The notes under the pieces were generated by a model. That model was not told the origin of the DNA. It saw only the letters and a list, made by a program, of their open reading frames with translations, and ran no database searches. 64,000 nt of DNA from positions 44,127,707 to 44,191,706 of the forward strand of contig CANTUZ010000006.1 of NCBI GenBank assembly GCA_947846985.1, in the 5' to 3' direction. This DNA is from Fratercula arctica. Taxonomy: Eukaryota > Chordata > Aves > Charadriiformes > Alcidae. Below are positions 26,319-39,115 of the stretch, one piece after another. The translations under genes were made by a program, and so were the position numbers. Numbering within the stretch: the stretch's first letter is position 1; every line of letters starts with the position of its first letter.

Positions 26319-26567
26319 ATCACACAATGGAAGGGACCTCTGGAGATCATCTCGTCCAACCCCCTGCCAGAGCAGGGTCACCCAGAGCAGGTTGCACAGG
26401 AACGCGTCCAGGCAGGTTTGGAATGTCCCCAGAGAAAGAGATTCCACAATTTCTCTGGGCAGCCTGTGCCAGGGCTCCGGCACCCTCAAAGTAAAGAAGT
26501 TTTTCTCGTGTTGAGATGGTATTTCCTGTGTTCCAGCTTGTGTCCGTTGCCCCTTTTCCTGTCACTG
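26319..26567 (-). mobile_element. CR1 LINE 3' region, minus strand
   Basis: About 250 bp gives the reverse complement of a CR1 3' region. In order it shows CACAATGGAAGGGACCTCTG, GAGATCATCTCGTCCAACCC, GAGCAGGGTCACCCAGAGCA, GGAATGTCCCCAGAG, CCACAATTTCTCTGGGCAGC, CTGTGCCAGGGCTCCGGCAC, GTAAAGAAGTTTTTCTCGTG and GTGTCCGTTGCCCC. The ORFs overlapping it are by-products of the repeat. Its sequence differs from the copies at 12.5, 19.1 and 22.5 kb, so it belongs to a different CR1 subfamily. Confidence 0.92.
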
Positions 26568-26637
26568 TTATGGAGGGATGCTTTTTGATGCCATGCATGA
26601 AAGTGTTTATGACCAAACTTATCTGAACTTATTTTAC

Positions 26638-26662
26638 TTTTTTTTTTAAAAAAAAAAAAAAA
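26638..26662. repeat. T10-A15 switch
   Basis: Ten T are followed directly by fifteen A, about 70 bp beyond the CR1 copy that ends at 26567. It is self-complementary simple sequence. Confidence 0.85.
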
Positions 26663-27063
26663 CAAACCTTCTGCATAGACAGAAAGATATGTGAGAAAGG
26701 TGTCCTGGAGTAGATGCAAGCTATCTGCTTCGGTATGTCTCTGGATAGTAACCCATCCTAGCCAGACACGGCCTTGCCGTGTGTGTAGCTGCTGGGGTGC
26801 TCCCACAGTGCTGCCCACAGCGTTTCCAGCTGGCAGCACTCACGGCTCGAGGGCTTGGTTGGGTAGGACCAGTGCTGTGATGGAGCTCTGAACCCTCCCT
26901 GACACGAGCTGGTACCCTGCAGGCGGAGTGAGCCTGTGCCCTGCGTGTAGGGTGTCTGAGCTTCCCTTCCCAACGTGGTGGGCACGAGGAATGCTTCACA
27001 AAGCAAACAGGTATTGGAATATCTCATGGTTTGCTGCTAATGCCTCTTTATATTCCTTGTCGT

Positions 27064-27090
27064 CTTAAAGTAAGCATCACTTACTTTAAG
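27064..27090. repeat. Perfect 11-bp inverted repeat with 5-base loop
   Basis: CTTAAAGTAAG and its exact reverse complement CTTACTTTAAG are separated by CATCA. The stem is AT-rich and pairing stops at both flanks. It is not followed by a T run, and it is far shorter than a microRNA precursor. Confidence 0.9.
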
Positions 27091-30000
27091 CACACATTTT
27101 TCTATTGAAAGTAGCTTTTGCTCCTCAATTAGTGTGTGTTTCATTTTTTACCAAAGCGATTGTGCTGTTTTTTCCCTAAGAGAAACGTGATGGAATTTGT
27201 GTTGATACGAAATCCAGACCTGAATCATTGTGCATATCTGCTGCTGTTTCATGCAGGAGATGATGCGCTCCTGGGAAAATGATTCATGGAACCCTTCCCA
27301 GAAGGAGAGCAAATATCAGCCTTTGGATTGTCAGGTCACTGCTGGTATATGAGCAGAGGTCTGTCAACCCCTGAACTTTTTGCAGCAGCAGAAATAACTT
27401 ATTTGCTTTTTTTTTTTTTTGGTAGAGGTCCACTTTTGTTTTGGTGAAGAGTATGTGTTTATATGGACACATGCGTGATGTTGCACAACCACCTAGGGTG
27501 CTAATTTAGTTCAAGGACAGGATCAGGAAGTATTGCCAAGGGATTTAAGATGCCCTTCTGTTGTGCAATATTGTGTCCTATTTTCACAGCAGACTAATAA
27601 TTTGCAGATATCATGTATTCAGCAGTTACTGTATGTTTTAATTTATGTTCCTGTTGTAATTTATTCACGGCCAAGAAGACATGGCTGGGTTATTAATACT
27701 GTCTTAATTGGTCTGTGTTCTGGTGGTAACTTGTCTTTTGTGGCTGAGCAGGAGCTGACAGTGGAAGCTGGGCGGTAACATGGAATGTTGTGACTGCTTT
27801 GATCCTGACCTTAAAACCAGGGCAGGTTGCCTTGTTTGGTATTAATACCTCTTCCTGCTAAAGCCACTATAATTTCAGAAGAAACTGAACTTATGAAAAA
27901 GACAAAATGTTGTGTGTTCATGTGGTATTTTTATAGTACGTGGATTTAGAAAGGTCTCAGCTACAGAGCTGTACCTAATCCGTTACAGCTAGCGGGTCTG
28001 TGGTGGGTGACCTCCAGGTTCATGAGGGTGCTGATCTTTTTATTTACAACCTTTGCATGGCATAGCCCATGGAATGCCCTTACAGAGTATCCCTTCTGAA
28101 GATAAAACAAGTCAACAGTTGATAGTGAAAGGCAAAACAACAAAAAGCATTGAAATCTGGTAAATGCAGCAAACTCTTGACTGGGGACCTTCTGTTCCCT
28201 CTGCAGCTGACCATTGGAGATCACTGTTCTTGGGGTGACTGTTGTGCACCAAAGAGAAACTACTTTAAAGTGAGCAGGTTTTTTCTTGGGGTTTTTCTTC
28301 TGTTTCCCCCCCCCCCGCCCAGGGATTCACCAACGTGCATTCTCATATGTGGGGCAGGTAGGAGAGTCAAAATGGGTGGAGGTCTCAAACCTGACAATGT
28401 TCCAGAAGAGCTGGAGAAGCAGAGGAGGTGGGAACAGCCTGCACTTGCTCTCTTACTGTCTTACACTCGCTGCTCTCGGCTGCCAAGGACAGTACGTGCA
28501 CTGTGCATCAAACAGGGATGCTCTTATCTTCTGGCTAGTAATTAACCCTGAAGTTGAGCTCCTTCTTGAGTAGGAGGCTGGAAGCATAGTGTGGGAAGCA
28601 GGTACTTATCTGATTACTTCTCCTTGGTTCTTCTTGACGCATTGCATATTTATTTCCAGACTATTTCTGGCCAGCAGGAGTTACTGATATTAATGATAGG
28701 TGAGACTTTTAAAAGATCCTGAATTTTAAAGCAACTTTGAAGCCAGTTTCCTTTGAACTCCCTTGAAAACTTCTGCCAGTACAACTTATTTAAACACAAA
28801 TAATTAAAATCTTGCATCTGTATGATCTTATAATTATCACTCTCCATTCTTAACTTTTTGTGGTTTTTTTTGGTAATCTAGATTAATAAATTCACTTTTG
28901 GGATAGAGGTGGACTATTCCTATATTACTTTAAATATTATGCAGGTTTCCAATAGTTTCATACAGTTAAATCATGACCTTGAGGACGCTTGAGCCTGTAT
29001 CACCAAACTTGTGAGGACATTTAAAATTCACGCTACATCTAAAGCGTGTCGCAGGCTCTCTGTGGATGCATTTTGCACCACATGAATCAAATGCTTATAA
29101 ACATAGGGGATTTAAAATCCCGAATTCAAGTCAGATTGTGATTTTTGTAACACAAACCTATCTCTGTTGCTGCCTTTTGCTATCACAGAAGGGTAAATCT
29201 TTCTCATTGAAATGTTAAAGAAGCCATTAACTCCAATCAGCGTTTGGGTGGTCTTTTGCCTTCACCTTGACATTTGATAGCAAAACATCCTTGTTATCTC
29301 CTGTGCAAAGAGGAATTAATCTGAGCTAGGTTGCTGTTATTTCCTCCTCCTTGGCCACTTGTCTGATCAAAGCTGTGGTGTGATGGGGGAGCTTCCAACT
29401 TTACCATTACTCAATATAACGAAACCCTCTTGCTGAAATTAGATCCAGCTTGTTTTAAAAAGTTGCTCTGCTACAATTAAGAAGGTGCTTGATGGCCCCT
29501 TTGATCCCTCGGCTAATTAGCAGGTTAGGGAACAGAGCTGCTTCTGCTGAACTGGCCGACAATGAACCAGGGAATGGAAATTATTGTATTTCTTGTCTCC
29601 TCCTCCCACCCGGAGCTGCTGGGTCTGCACCGATGGAGGCAGAGCTTGGGAATGGACCAGAGCCAAGATGCGCAATCAAACCTGTGGCGCTCTGTCAGAT
29701 CTCCTGTGTCACCTGGATTTTGGGGTCTGGGTTTCGGTGTTACAGACTTGCTTCCACGCGTGAGTGAATAGTATAGCAGCAAGTTGGGTTTTGTTTACTT
29801 GTTTCTTTTTAACTTTTCCTCCAGAGGTCTAAACCAAAACTGTCAGCTTTTGGTTACCAACAGTTTATTACTGTTCTGCCCACCTATCTGCACAGAGCTC
29901 AGGGTCTGCTGGGCACCTTGGACCATTTTGTCTTTAATCCATGTGCTATCCCTGGATGGGGACACCCCATCGGACTTGGGGATTTCTGGCAGCCTTGATT

Positions 30001-32429
30001 CCTGGTGAGTTCCTCCAGGAGAAGCTGTTTTACTGGAGCAGCTCATATCTTTGTCGAGCAGTGCTCTGTCTGAAATCAGAAAAGCTTGGTAGCCCCCTCA
30101 TACCCTTTCTCAGCTTTCTGTCCAAGAATTTCTACTGGTCTGTTTGTTAGTAGGAGGTTAAAAAAAAAAAAAAAAAAAGACTAAACAAGTGTGAGCTTTT
30201 TTATGTTGTGAGTCTCCCCTTGCTAAAGGGGAGCCAAGAAATCTGATGGGAATTGAAGGTCTCCAGGAGACCTGAGACCCAACCCTTTTGGTCTGAGTAC
30301 TCGGCTTTCAGCATGACCTTCTAAGAGCTTTGTTTTAATTGGGTTGCTGCAACCAGTGACTTGCCTCTGGCACAGGCATGACAGGACTGATCCCTTTGCT
30401 CCTGTGATCTGCACCGTGTTCTTACCCCTCTGGTCTTCCACAAGCACCACCAAGGCCAACCCAAGGGGAAAGGTGGGTGAACCCAAGGGGCGATGTTGGC
30501 CAACCCAAGGTGCCACTTCCTTCAGTTCCCTTGTGGTGAGCTCAGCCTCAGCATGGGCACCTGTGGGCTCCCTGGTGCCACCCTGTGCTCTCCTTGTCAT
30601 CTTCTCCAGGGCAGAGCACGCTGCCTGCGTACATGCCCATATACCTATGCTTCATGGTATAAAATCTAGCTTTGCAATTTACATTGGAAGTCTCACAAAT
30701 TTGGCAGCAATGCATATTAATCTTCTATCTTGTTTTATAACATGTGAAATGTAGTGGCTCAGGTGCCTGTCTCTGAACAGGTATAATAACTGTGGGCCTG
30801 CTTCGCCTTTCAAAGAAATAATTGATATTTGCTTGGGGATGTCTGGGACACTATTCTCTGCTTTATTTATGTGGGCTCAAATCCAATCAGTTTAGTTTGA
30901 AAAAGTGATGATGATATCCTTACAAAGTCAATATTTCAGAACAGCTTCAAGGGGGGGGAAAGTTAGAGGATACCAATATCCAGAGTGATGTCTTTTTAAT
31001 CCTTTATCTTTAATTTAGGTCAACTATTGTGAAATAATCTTGTTATCCATAACTACCTGGCTGGGTGGGATAACATATTTCTTCGTTTCTCTGTAGCTCA
31101 CCACCCTCCTTGTCTGTAATAGCAACATGTTCCTGGATGCCTAATGATAGCACGCAAAGTGTCTAATAATTTCTGATATCCTTTAGTAAAAGCTATGAAT
31201 TCATAATTTAATGAAGCCCAAGTGTCAGTGAGAGTCATTTCAATTATACTTCTGACAAAAATAATATTCTGGAACAGGCAGAGAGCTGTGAGAAATAATT
31301 ATACATTCCTTATTTATATGGCAACTCATAATGGAAAATATTTTTTGTTCTCATAACATGATTTAGTCTCATGAAAGAGTGATTTTCTTCATTTTTCTAT
31401 GGAGTGTGGTTTCAGCTGCCTCTCTCTTCTGAGATGGGAATTTCTTAATGAGAGTTTTTTTTTTCTTCCGGAGGTCAATTGCTTTACCAGCCATCTGAGC
31501 TAAGTGATGGGACTTCAATTTTAGCCAAATCTCCTGATACTCTGTTTTGCGTGTGAAGCCGAAAGATATTGTTTGACACATAATGGATCATTTACAAGAA
31601 GAATTACTACAAATGTAAAATAAATACTGCTTTTAGGACATGTTCTTCTTAGGTGTTTGGGGACTGTCTGGTAGCAGGCAGTGAACGGGTTGAGCTGGAG
31701 AGCCCGGTCCTGGTTGCTGTTATCTACGCCCCAGCAGATTAAAGGGAAAGAATATTCCCTTTAAAACCTTTTATTTTGATGGACAGGGAAGAATCAAAAT
31801 GCATTCTGATCAGCAGAAAACTTTTCTGGCTTCATTGAGAATTTTTCTGCAGTTGTGGGAAGCGTGCGTGTTACTGAGGATAAGCTGATATTTGGCAACA
31901 TCTAGTCCGTGAAAATACTGTTGTGCTGTTTGACATTTAAATACAGTAATTTCAAAATCTTGATGGGGAAAATATTGGCTTTATCTTTTTTAATATTGGT
32001 ACTGAAAATACTAACTCTGTGTGAAGCTCTGAAGCCGAGATTTGTTCGTGTTACTTCAGGTATAAAAAATTTGGCACTTACATAAACTTTCTTTGCATCT
32101 CAACCACGGTTTCTCAGTGGATCCTACTTGTCTGAGGTGGGATAGTTGTAAATAAAAAGATGTATTTTTATTCAAATTGGTTTAGAACCAGAACAGCTGA
32201 CTACGATACCTGTAGTTCTAATAAACACCTTCTGTAAATTGCTGAAATTACACCCGTGTGGGATCTTGACACCGAAGTGCAAAGCTTACCCCGGTGCCTG
32301 CCCAGTGGCAAGTGCAGCTCTGAGCATCCCAAACCAGAAACCTTCGGTGGGAAGGATGAGGGCAGTGCTGGAAAACTTTGTAAATTCCCTCCCTAAAGGA
32401 TTAAAATATATATTTGCTCTTTTATCACT

Positions 32430-32445
32430 CCCCCCCCCCCCCCCC
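32430..32445. repeat. C16 homopolymer
   Basis: Sixteen uninterrupted C follow TTTATCACT. This is one of several long C runs in the window (also 28306-28316, 39098-39115 and about 51664-51675). The runs are prone to length error in sequencing. Confidence 0.85.
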
Positions 32446-32842
32446 GACTTAATTCACCAACTGTCTGTTTTAACACAGATGCCTTTGTGCTCCTGTTGTT
32501 TTTTAAGAGATTGAGCTTTATTTTCTTTGTGCAGGTTTAAATAATGCGTATTTAACTGAAACACAGGAAATAGAGGTCAGTGGCATAAAAAAAATGTCAA
32601 TGTTAGTGTGGACCTTGTTGAACTTGTGAACAACACGTAGATATTGAGGCAAATTCAATGTTTGGCTTCAGTGCAGACAGCTCCACAGACTTCAGAAATT
32701 CATACCAGCGGTGAGTTGGCTTCTGGCATGTTGAACACGATGTTTGTACTTCAGAGGTAATTCTGGACCTAGTCTGAGAAGTGTTTACTTTTCTGGAATT
32801 AAATTGTGGAGGATATATATTTTGGGTGGATATTCATCAATT

Positions 32843-32866
32843 GAGTATATTAAAGAGTATATTAAA
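32843..32866. repeat. Perfect 12-bp tandem duplication, two copies
   Basis: GAGTATATTAAA occurs twice in direct succession without mismatch. A partial third likeness follows (GCGTATATT). Slippage is the simple explanation. Confidence 0.9.
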
Positions 32867-35800
32867 TTTTGGAGCGTATATTCAGGAGAACTGGATATAT
32901 TTTTATGTTTGTTCAGGATCTTTGGATCAGAAATCTTTAAGCAAAAACCAGAGGTGTCATAAATACAACACTTTTTCCTTGAATTTCTGAGCAGTTAATC
33001 CTTGGGGGGGGGGAAAATCCTCACTCTATTGCTGATCTTCATCTACTTAATGCTGTGGTGTTCCCCATGGTGTGCCCCACTGCCACAGTCACCCAACAGT
33101 CCAGACTGTGACGTGCCCCAGTAGCACATTTTTTTTATTGGCTGTAAACCCTTGTGAAGATCTGCATGCGTTTAAGCATGTTTTTCTTGAGATTTGTGTG
33201 CAGAAATTCAGAATTATTTTCTGTTAAGGAATATGTAACACAATTTTTTTTTTCCCCCCCTCCTCTTGATTATCAAGCCTGAAGTGCTGTTGCATTTCAG
33301 ATGTAGTCAGCGCTCACAGTCTTAACTGCTAACATCGGAGTGTTAATTGATATGGACTATGCAGTAATTAGTTATCTAACTAAAATAAAGGCAAGCAGAG
33401 GAATCCCTTGAATGGTCACAAAGTAATTGGGACATCAATCAAAGGCTCGAGGATTTTGAGATTATTCTAAATTTAAACAGAGTTCAGACCCCACTGGGGA
33501 CCCGTGCCCTGCCTAGGAGGCTTAATTAGACTAACTGTCTGCAAGACAATAAAAAACAGATGGGTGCGTTCCTCTTGGAAGTTGTTCAGTGCACCTTTTG
33601 ATAGCTCCAACAGCATATGCATGAACTTCTAAGCATCCTTGACGAAGTCTTTTGTTCGGTCTATTATTTCCTGAAGGGGGGAATATTAATAATAGGAATA
33701 GCTGCATTGAAGAGCTTTGTATTTCCAAGAGCTCTGAGCTGGTAACATCTGCCTGGTGTGGGGTTTCATCGCCAAACCAAACCTGATGGTCGGTTGAGTA
33801 ATTTGAACAGCAGAGCCTGACATCTCAGCTAAATATAATACATAGTTTGGGAAATGTAGGGGATATTTTTTTTTTTAATGCATTAGGGTATAGAATGTAT
33901 TAAGTGAAGTCTGCATTAATAATGAAAATGTTGTGTAAACTGTGGGGTCTTTTTTTAGTAATCAAATTTTCCCAACCAGTATTTCTTATGAAGCAAAACA
34001 GCCCCTTGCTTGCATGCTGTTGTGCTGGTGCTCTTACAGGAACTGTTGCAATTAAACTTTAAACCAATGACAAATACACTTTTCCACTGCTGAGATCTTG
34101 CCTGGGGCTGATCTCACCTCACCTGCCCTAGCCCCAGGTTGCCCAGCTGCTGAGTTGTGTCCCACTCTTCTGTCACTTACCCCATTTAGACAAATATTCC
34201 TTTCCTTGACAGCTCCCACAAAGCAGGGCTGACACAAATCTTGATCCTTAGCTGTGATACAGCTGAGGTAAGAGCATGTTATATGTTGCAGAGACAGACT
34301 GAAGGAATACTTTCTCTTTAGAGAGCAGAAGATAAGAAAGTTTTCAGTGACTTTTCATTAATTTAGCTTTTGCACATTAGACTATTTTCTAGTCTAGGAG
34401 CTGTTACCAAGCTGTGCAATGCTCTGCTGGCATATGTGTGTTGTACACCCAAATATATCAGGAAATACAGAGAAATAAGAAAACTTCGGTTCCCCCTCCC
34501 TCCCCCGTAGGAAACACAAGGGATTCTCTCTACTTGGTTAAAAAAAATGCAATAACTTGTTACCCTTTGGTATAAGACAGTTTGAGGACAAGCGGTATAT
34601 TCGTATTCAAGAGTTTTGGGAGATTTCGTTGCGTTTCTCAAGCCAGCCCAGCATCCGCGGGAGCTCTCGGGGTCACTTAGCAATCTTCAGTTTGCTTCCG
34701 TGCCCGCGAGAACAGATGGAGGCTGACTTCGTGCTTGGGCTAAGTTCAAGCAACATCAGGAAATCGGTACAAAGGTAGATGAAGGCAAAAACACGGACAT
34801 GTTTATTCCTGGTTTATAGGACTCTCTTATATCCCAGCAAGTGTTTTTCTTTTGTGTTGTCCCTTGCCAGCGAAGCGGTCTTACTGGCTTTGTGTGGGAT
34901 TTGAGTCATCAGACAAAAAGGATCGGATCTTCTGGCCTTGAAAAGCTTTGAATTGACTTCTGTGGATTTTTGGTTGGAGTCCCAAACAAATTTTAATTTC
35001 TGAAAAATAAAAAACCGATCCTTTTGAAATGGTTTGTTACATGCCTCTGCTAGGACTCTGTAATTATTTTCCTAAAGTTAGTTTTCATAATACTATGGGT
35101 TTTGCTGCAAATATAATTTTGCTAGCTTTTGAAGCTTAAAAGAGTAGTAGAGCTCCCTAGCTTTACATCTTGTTGGATGCTTCATAAGTGACTTGTATTA
35201 AAGTGTGCTTAGACAAATCTTTTGATGAAAACACTGGGGTTTTCATGGATGAACAAGACCTAATTCTGCCTTGCGAAAACATTACTATAAATAAGAGCTG
35301 AAGCCATTGCATTGAGAGGAAGCAATTGTAAATAATGGGAAGAAAATTCTATTCATGGAAATATTTCTTGTCCAGAGAGTCATACCCATTGTTATTTATC
35401 TGATTTTAACTTGCAAAACGTCTGTATTTGGAGGGATCGTAGACAGTGGTTGTATTTTATTAAAAGTAGGAGCTGAATGCTCTGGCTGGTGTTGGCCGAG
35501 TTTAGAATAACTTAATTGCTGAAAATGCACATCTTCTGCAGGAAAACTCTGAGTATGATAAACTCTGCCTGGCACAATCCGTTTGCCACTTTTTCCAAGC
35601 ATGGGAATGTATTTATTTTTGTCTCAGTGGCTGTTTTGATGCTTCAGAGTTTATCTCATAGGTGTTGAAATTTTCCAAGATTAAAAGGAGTTACACAAAG
35701 TTATTCTTGAGGCTTCCATTCACCAATTTTCTCTGACATTTAATTCTTTTTTTAATGCTGTATTATACTTGATTTATTCTTAGTTCTCCGAGGTCGCCTT

Positions 35801-37523
35801 CCTCTTTCTCTTTCTTCCTTCTGACACTATAACATGTTCCTTTCAATGTTTTTATAGATCAAAGCACTCTCCTCTACCTTTCTTCCTGTCACTGTCTTTA
35901 AAACAGGTATTTCAATTAGTGTAGACTGTAGCTGGAAAGGAAAGATGATTCAAGAGCATTATAGTGCTGTGGTAATTTAATTTGGGCATCTCTGAGTATC
36001 TTGCTGAATTTCCAGATGTTAACGTGCTTAAATTTCTTTGTCACATTTCATTTTCATGGAAACCTTAGGGGACACCTCCAGACAGCTGAAGTGCCCCAAA
36101 GAAAGCAGAAGAAAGGAGAGAGTTTAGAGAGGTCTCGTTTATTCGCATATAGTTTTTGAAGATGAAATGAATCTTTAATTGGCAACCAACTCTCCGGGAA
36201 CACTGCTCTGCGGTCAAGTGTGTCCTTTGGGACTTGGTCACCTCCTAAGCAATCTCTTGCATGTTTTAGTCATCATCTGTGCTGCTGGCAGCCAACCTGC
36301 AGCGAGCTCCTCGGGGGAAGCCTGGCGCACCACTTGGTGGGGGGTAGCAAAAAAATTATTCATAGTTCAGAACCAGCCGCTCAACCGAGGCCACTTTACC
36401 TCATCAGAACAGCTAACTAGAGGTTTGTATGTCCTCTTTCTTAATTGACATATCTTATCAAGCAAATCCCTAGGAAGAGGATGGAGTTGGAATCTTTTTC
36501 TTTCTTTTACAGCTTTCTCCACTATGAAGCAATCTCACTTGGCGGTAGAGGCTGCTAAGACATCAGAAGGCAAAAGAAAGATGGATGCAGGTGGTCTTTC
36601 TACACAGCATGAGAAGAATCAAAGAATTATAAGGATGCTCGTTCCTTTCAGTAAGCCACCATTTATGACGAAGCATCAGTTTTCCATAAGTGGGACTCTT
36701 TTGCTATATAAAGAAAAGACTTAGTAGCTGAACTGCAGGGAAATTTGTGTTTTTTTCCCTGGCACACTCTGTTCCTGCAGCTCACCTCTGGGCTCTCCTG
36801 TCCCTGTGTCCTGGCTGGTCAGGAGGATGCGGGGTGGCAGGTATGAGCATGTTTTGGGTGTCTGCGGCTAGAAAATATCTGTCCCAGGTGATGGCCTATG
36901 GTTGCATCTTCTACTTTCCATAGCATCACATGCCATATGTGGTTTCCTTTCCCTCATCGTAGGGCCCCACCTGCTCCTTTCCCCTGGCTGCAACACAAAG
37001 TTAAGGAGGAAAGCAGAGTGGATTGGAGCTTCCTCAGATTCAGCTTATGAACCTGTTTTTGACCACCTGTGATTTGTTCTGAAGACTGGAGATATGGATG
37101 TACGCAAGTGCGTTTGCATCCAGTCCCTTACAGGGAATCTTAATTTGTTGCAAGGATGGGTACTTCAAGCTGGGAAAACAGGAACTCTCTTTCTAACCTG
37201 TGTTTGAGCTTTTGTGAGTACATGGGAGATGTACAGCTGTGCCACGTTGGCTCTCCTCATCTGAAAACTCGTGTTTAAAGAAGTAGGAATATGGGATATT
37301 TTGTGGTTATTTATTCACTCAGTTGGAATAAAGCAATTGTTATCTACTGAGATGCTGACGACTCTGGTCTGTTCCATGTATATCTGTGTTTAGGTGAGAA
37401 GGTGGCTCTTTGTAGGTAGGTTGTGATTCTGCTGAGAACAGCACTTCAAGAAACCTGCAGACGGGAGAAGAAATGTCAGGGTGGACGGTTATGAAATACC
37501 ATCTGTGTTCACACTTCCTTCGT

Positions 37524-37583
37524 GCTGAGATCGGTTAGTGGTTAGGTCGTACCCTCACAGGAGAGGGGTTATCCCTACTCAGT
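37524..37583 (+). other. Weak tRNA-like fold, possible SINE head or tRNA relic
   Basis: CTGAG at 37525-37529 pairs with CTCAG at 37578-37582 as a possible acceptor stem. Between them are GGTTAGTGGTTAGG, which resembles the D-arm/A-box of eukaryotic tRNAs, CCCTC/GAGGG around a 6-base loop, and GGGGTTATCCC in the place of a T-arm. At about 60 bases it is too short for a working tRNA, the T-loop lacks TTCGA, and the middle arm has six loop bases instead of seven. It may be a tRNA-derived SINE head, a decayed tRNA pseudogene, or chance. Confidence 0.2.
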
Positions 37584-39097
37584 TTTACAAACCTTCATCT
37601 AATCTCCTCTTCTAATCCTGATAAAACCATGGTGGCATCACTGGTTTATTTCCACAGATCTGGTGTTAACGTTTCACGGAACAGTTACGGACTGGTGGGC
37701 AGTGTGAATATGTATGCAATTCTTTAAGATTGTTTTGTGATTTAATGAGCTGCTACTTTGATCTGTTGCAGTGTAAATAGGAAAGTGAAATAGTCCATTT
37801 TTCACCAAAAGGCCCAGATAATGTTTACACTGATAAAGGCACAATGTGTTTCTGCAGCTGCTTTTGGTTTAGTATGTCATCAAATGTATTTATTTGTCAG
37901 AAAACAGCCAGCAGGATCATATAGTCTTTTTTTGCTTTGAATTTCTTTTCATTTTCAAATACTGTAGGAGCATTGCACTTGTGTTACGTTAATCTCTTCC
38001 TACATTCAAACTGAAATTGCGTTTGTTATAAGTAATCATAAACTGACAGACTTGAAAAGCTAACATTTGCTAGCTTCAAAGGAAGGAAAACTGGTGATAA
38101 GTGAGGTTGTAAAAAGTCAAATTAAATGTTAATTGATGCAAGGGCGCAAAGCAGTGAGGCACTTATTTTAGATGCAGGCACTACATTTATCAGACTTGAC
38201 AAATTGACCACTGTGGTTTTGTGGATATTCTCATTTCTATTTTCTTCATCTTCATTTATATGAAGAGGAAGCTGCTGGGGAAAAAATGGTAGTTGGACTA
38301 CAGCTAAAGCCAACTGTTTGTTTAGATCGATGCAAAACTGCAGGTAAGACTTGACTGCCATTGTGCGTATGTGAAGTATTTTATTTTGGGAAAAGTGGTG
38401 ATCTAAAAAGAACTGTACTGAGTAGTCCTGGTAATTTGCATAAAGAGAAAGGACACTCACATACTTAGGGAAATAAATTGAAAATCCTGTATTAATCATC
38501 ATATTGCATTTAAATTATGTGAATTTGGATAAATCCTGATAAATACTAAAAACCCGAGTGATTCTTTTCAGAATCATCACAAAATCATAGCAACTACTTG
38601 TTATTACAGATATAAAACAAAGAATTAAAGCTATCAAAACTAAATCAGATGTTAGGGACCATTCCTTTTCTCTCTTGTTTCCTGCTCTCCTTCCTTGATA
38701 ACCTGAGATGAATCACAGACTGTTTAGAATTGTTTAATGCTTAAAATAGGTTGCAGAAGTAGGACAGACACATGAGCATTCATTTAAGATATTTGCATTG
38801 GCCTTCAAAGTAAGCTGATTTTGGGGAAAAAAAAAAACCCAAACCAAACGAAAAAAGGAACCGGGGAGGGGGCATGACACACACAAGTCATCTTTCTCCT
38901 GAAAATGGAATTCTCTTGAATTCTAAATCAATGTGTCTCCATCCTTGGATACTGTCTGCTCAGCTGAGGAAAGCTTTGGGGCAGAAAAAAGCAAGACTCA
39001 GATCCTGGTCCTCAGATTTCTCTTAGCTCAAAGCCTACCCTTCCCAAATTAGCCTAAATTTTGTGTCCTGAAAGGAAACAAACAAAAAAAGACCAAA

Positions 39098-39115
39098 CCC
39101 CCCCCCCCCCCCCCC
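39098..39115. repeat. C18 homopolymer
   Basis: Eighteen C lie between GACCAAA and AAAAAA. With the neighbouring A-rich stretch it forms low-complexity sequence of the A-then-CCAAACC kind that recurs here at 38828-38850, 39646-39675, 54807-54840 and 63411-63445. Confidence 0.85.

Noticed and set aside
26347..26839. Minus-strand ORFs of 89 and 117 codons
   Set aside because: They overlap the CR1 copy and an A/T homopolymer and are by-products of the repeat.
31440..31520. Minus-strand TTAGCTCAG-like motif suggesting a tRNA D-arm
   Set aside because: No anticodon stem, T-arm or acceptor pairing follows, so the likeness is confined to about 15 bases.
38122..38502. 126-codon minus-strand ORF
   Set aside because: Length is within chance expectation for AT-rich DNA. 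No consistent exon boundaries or recognisable motif.
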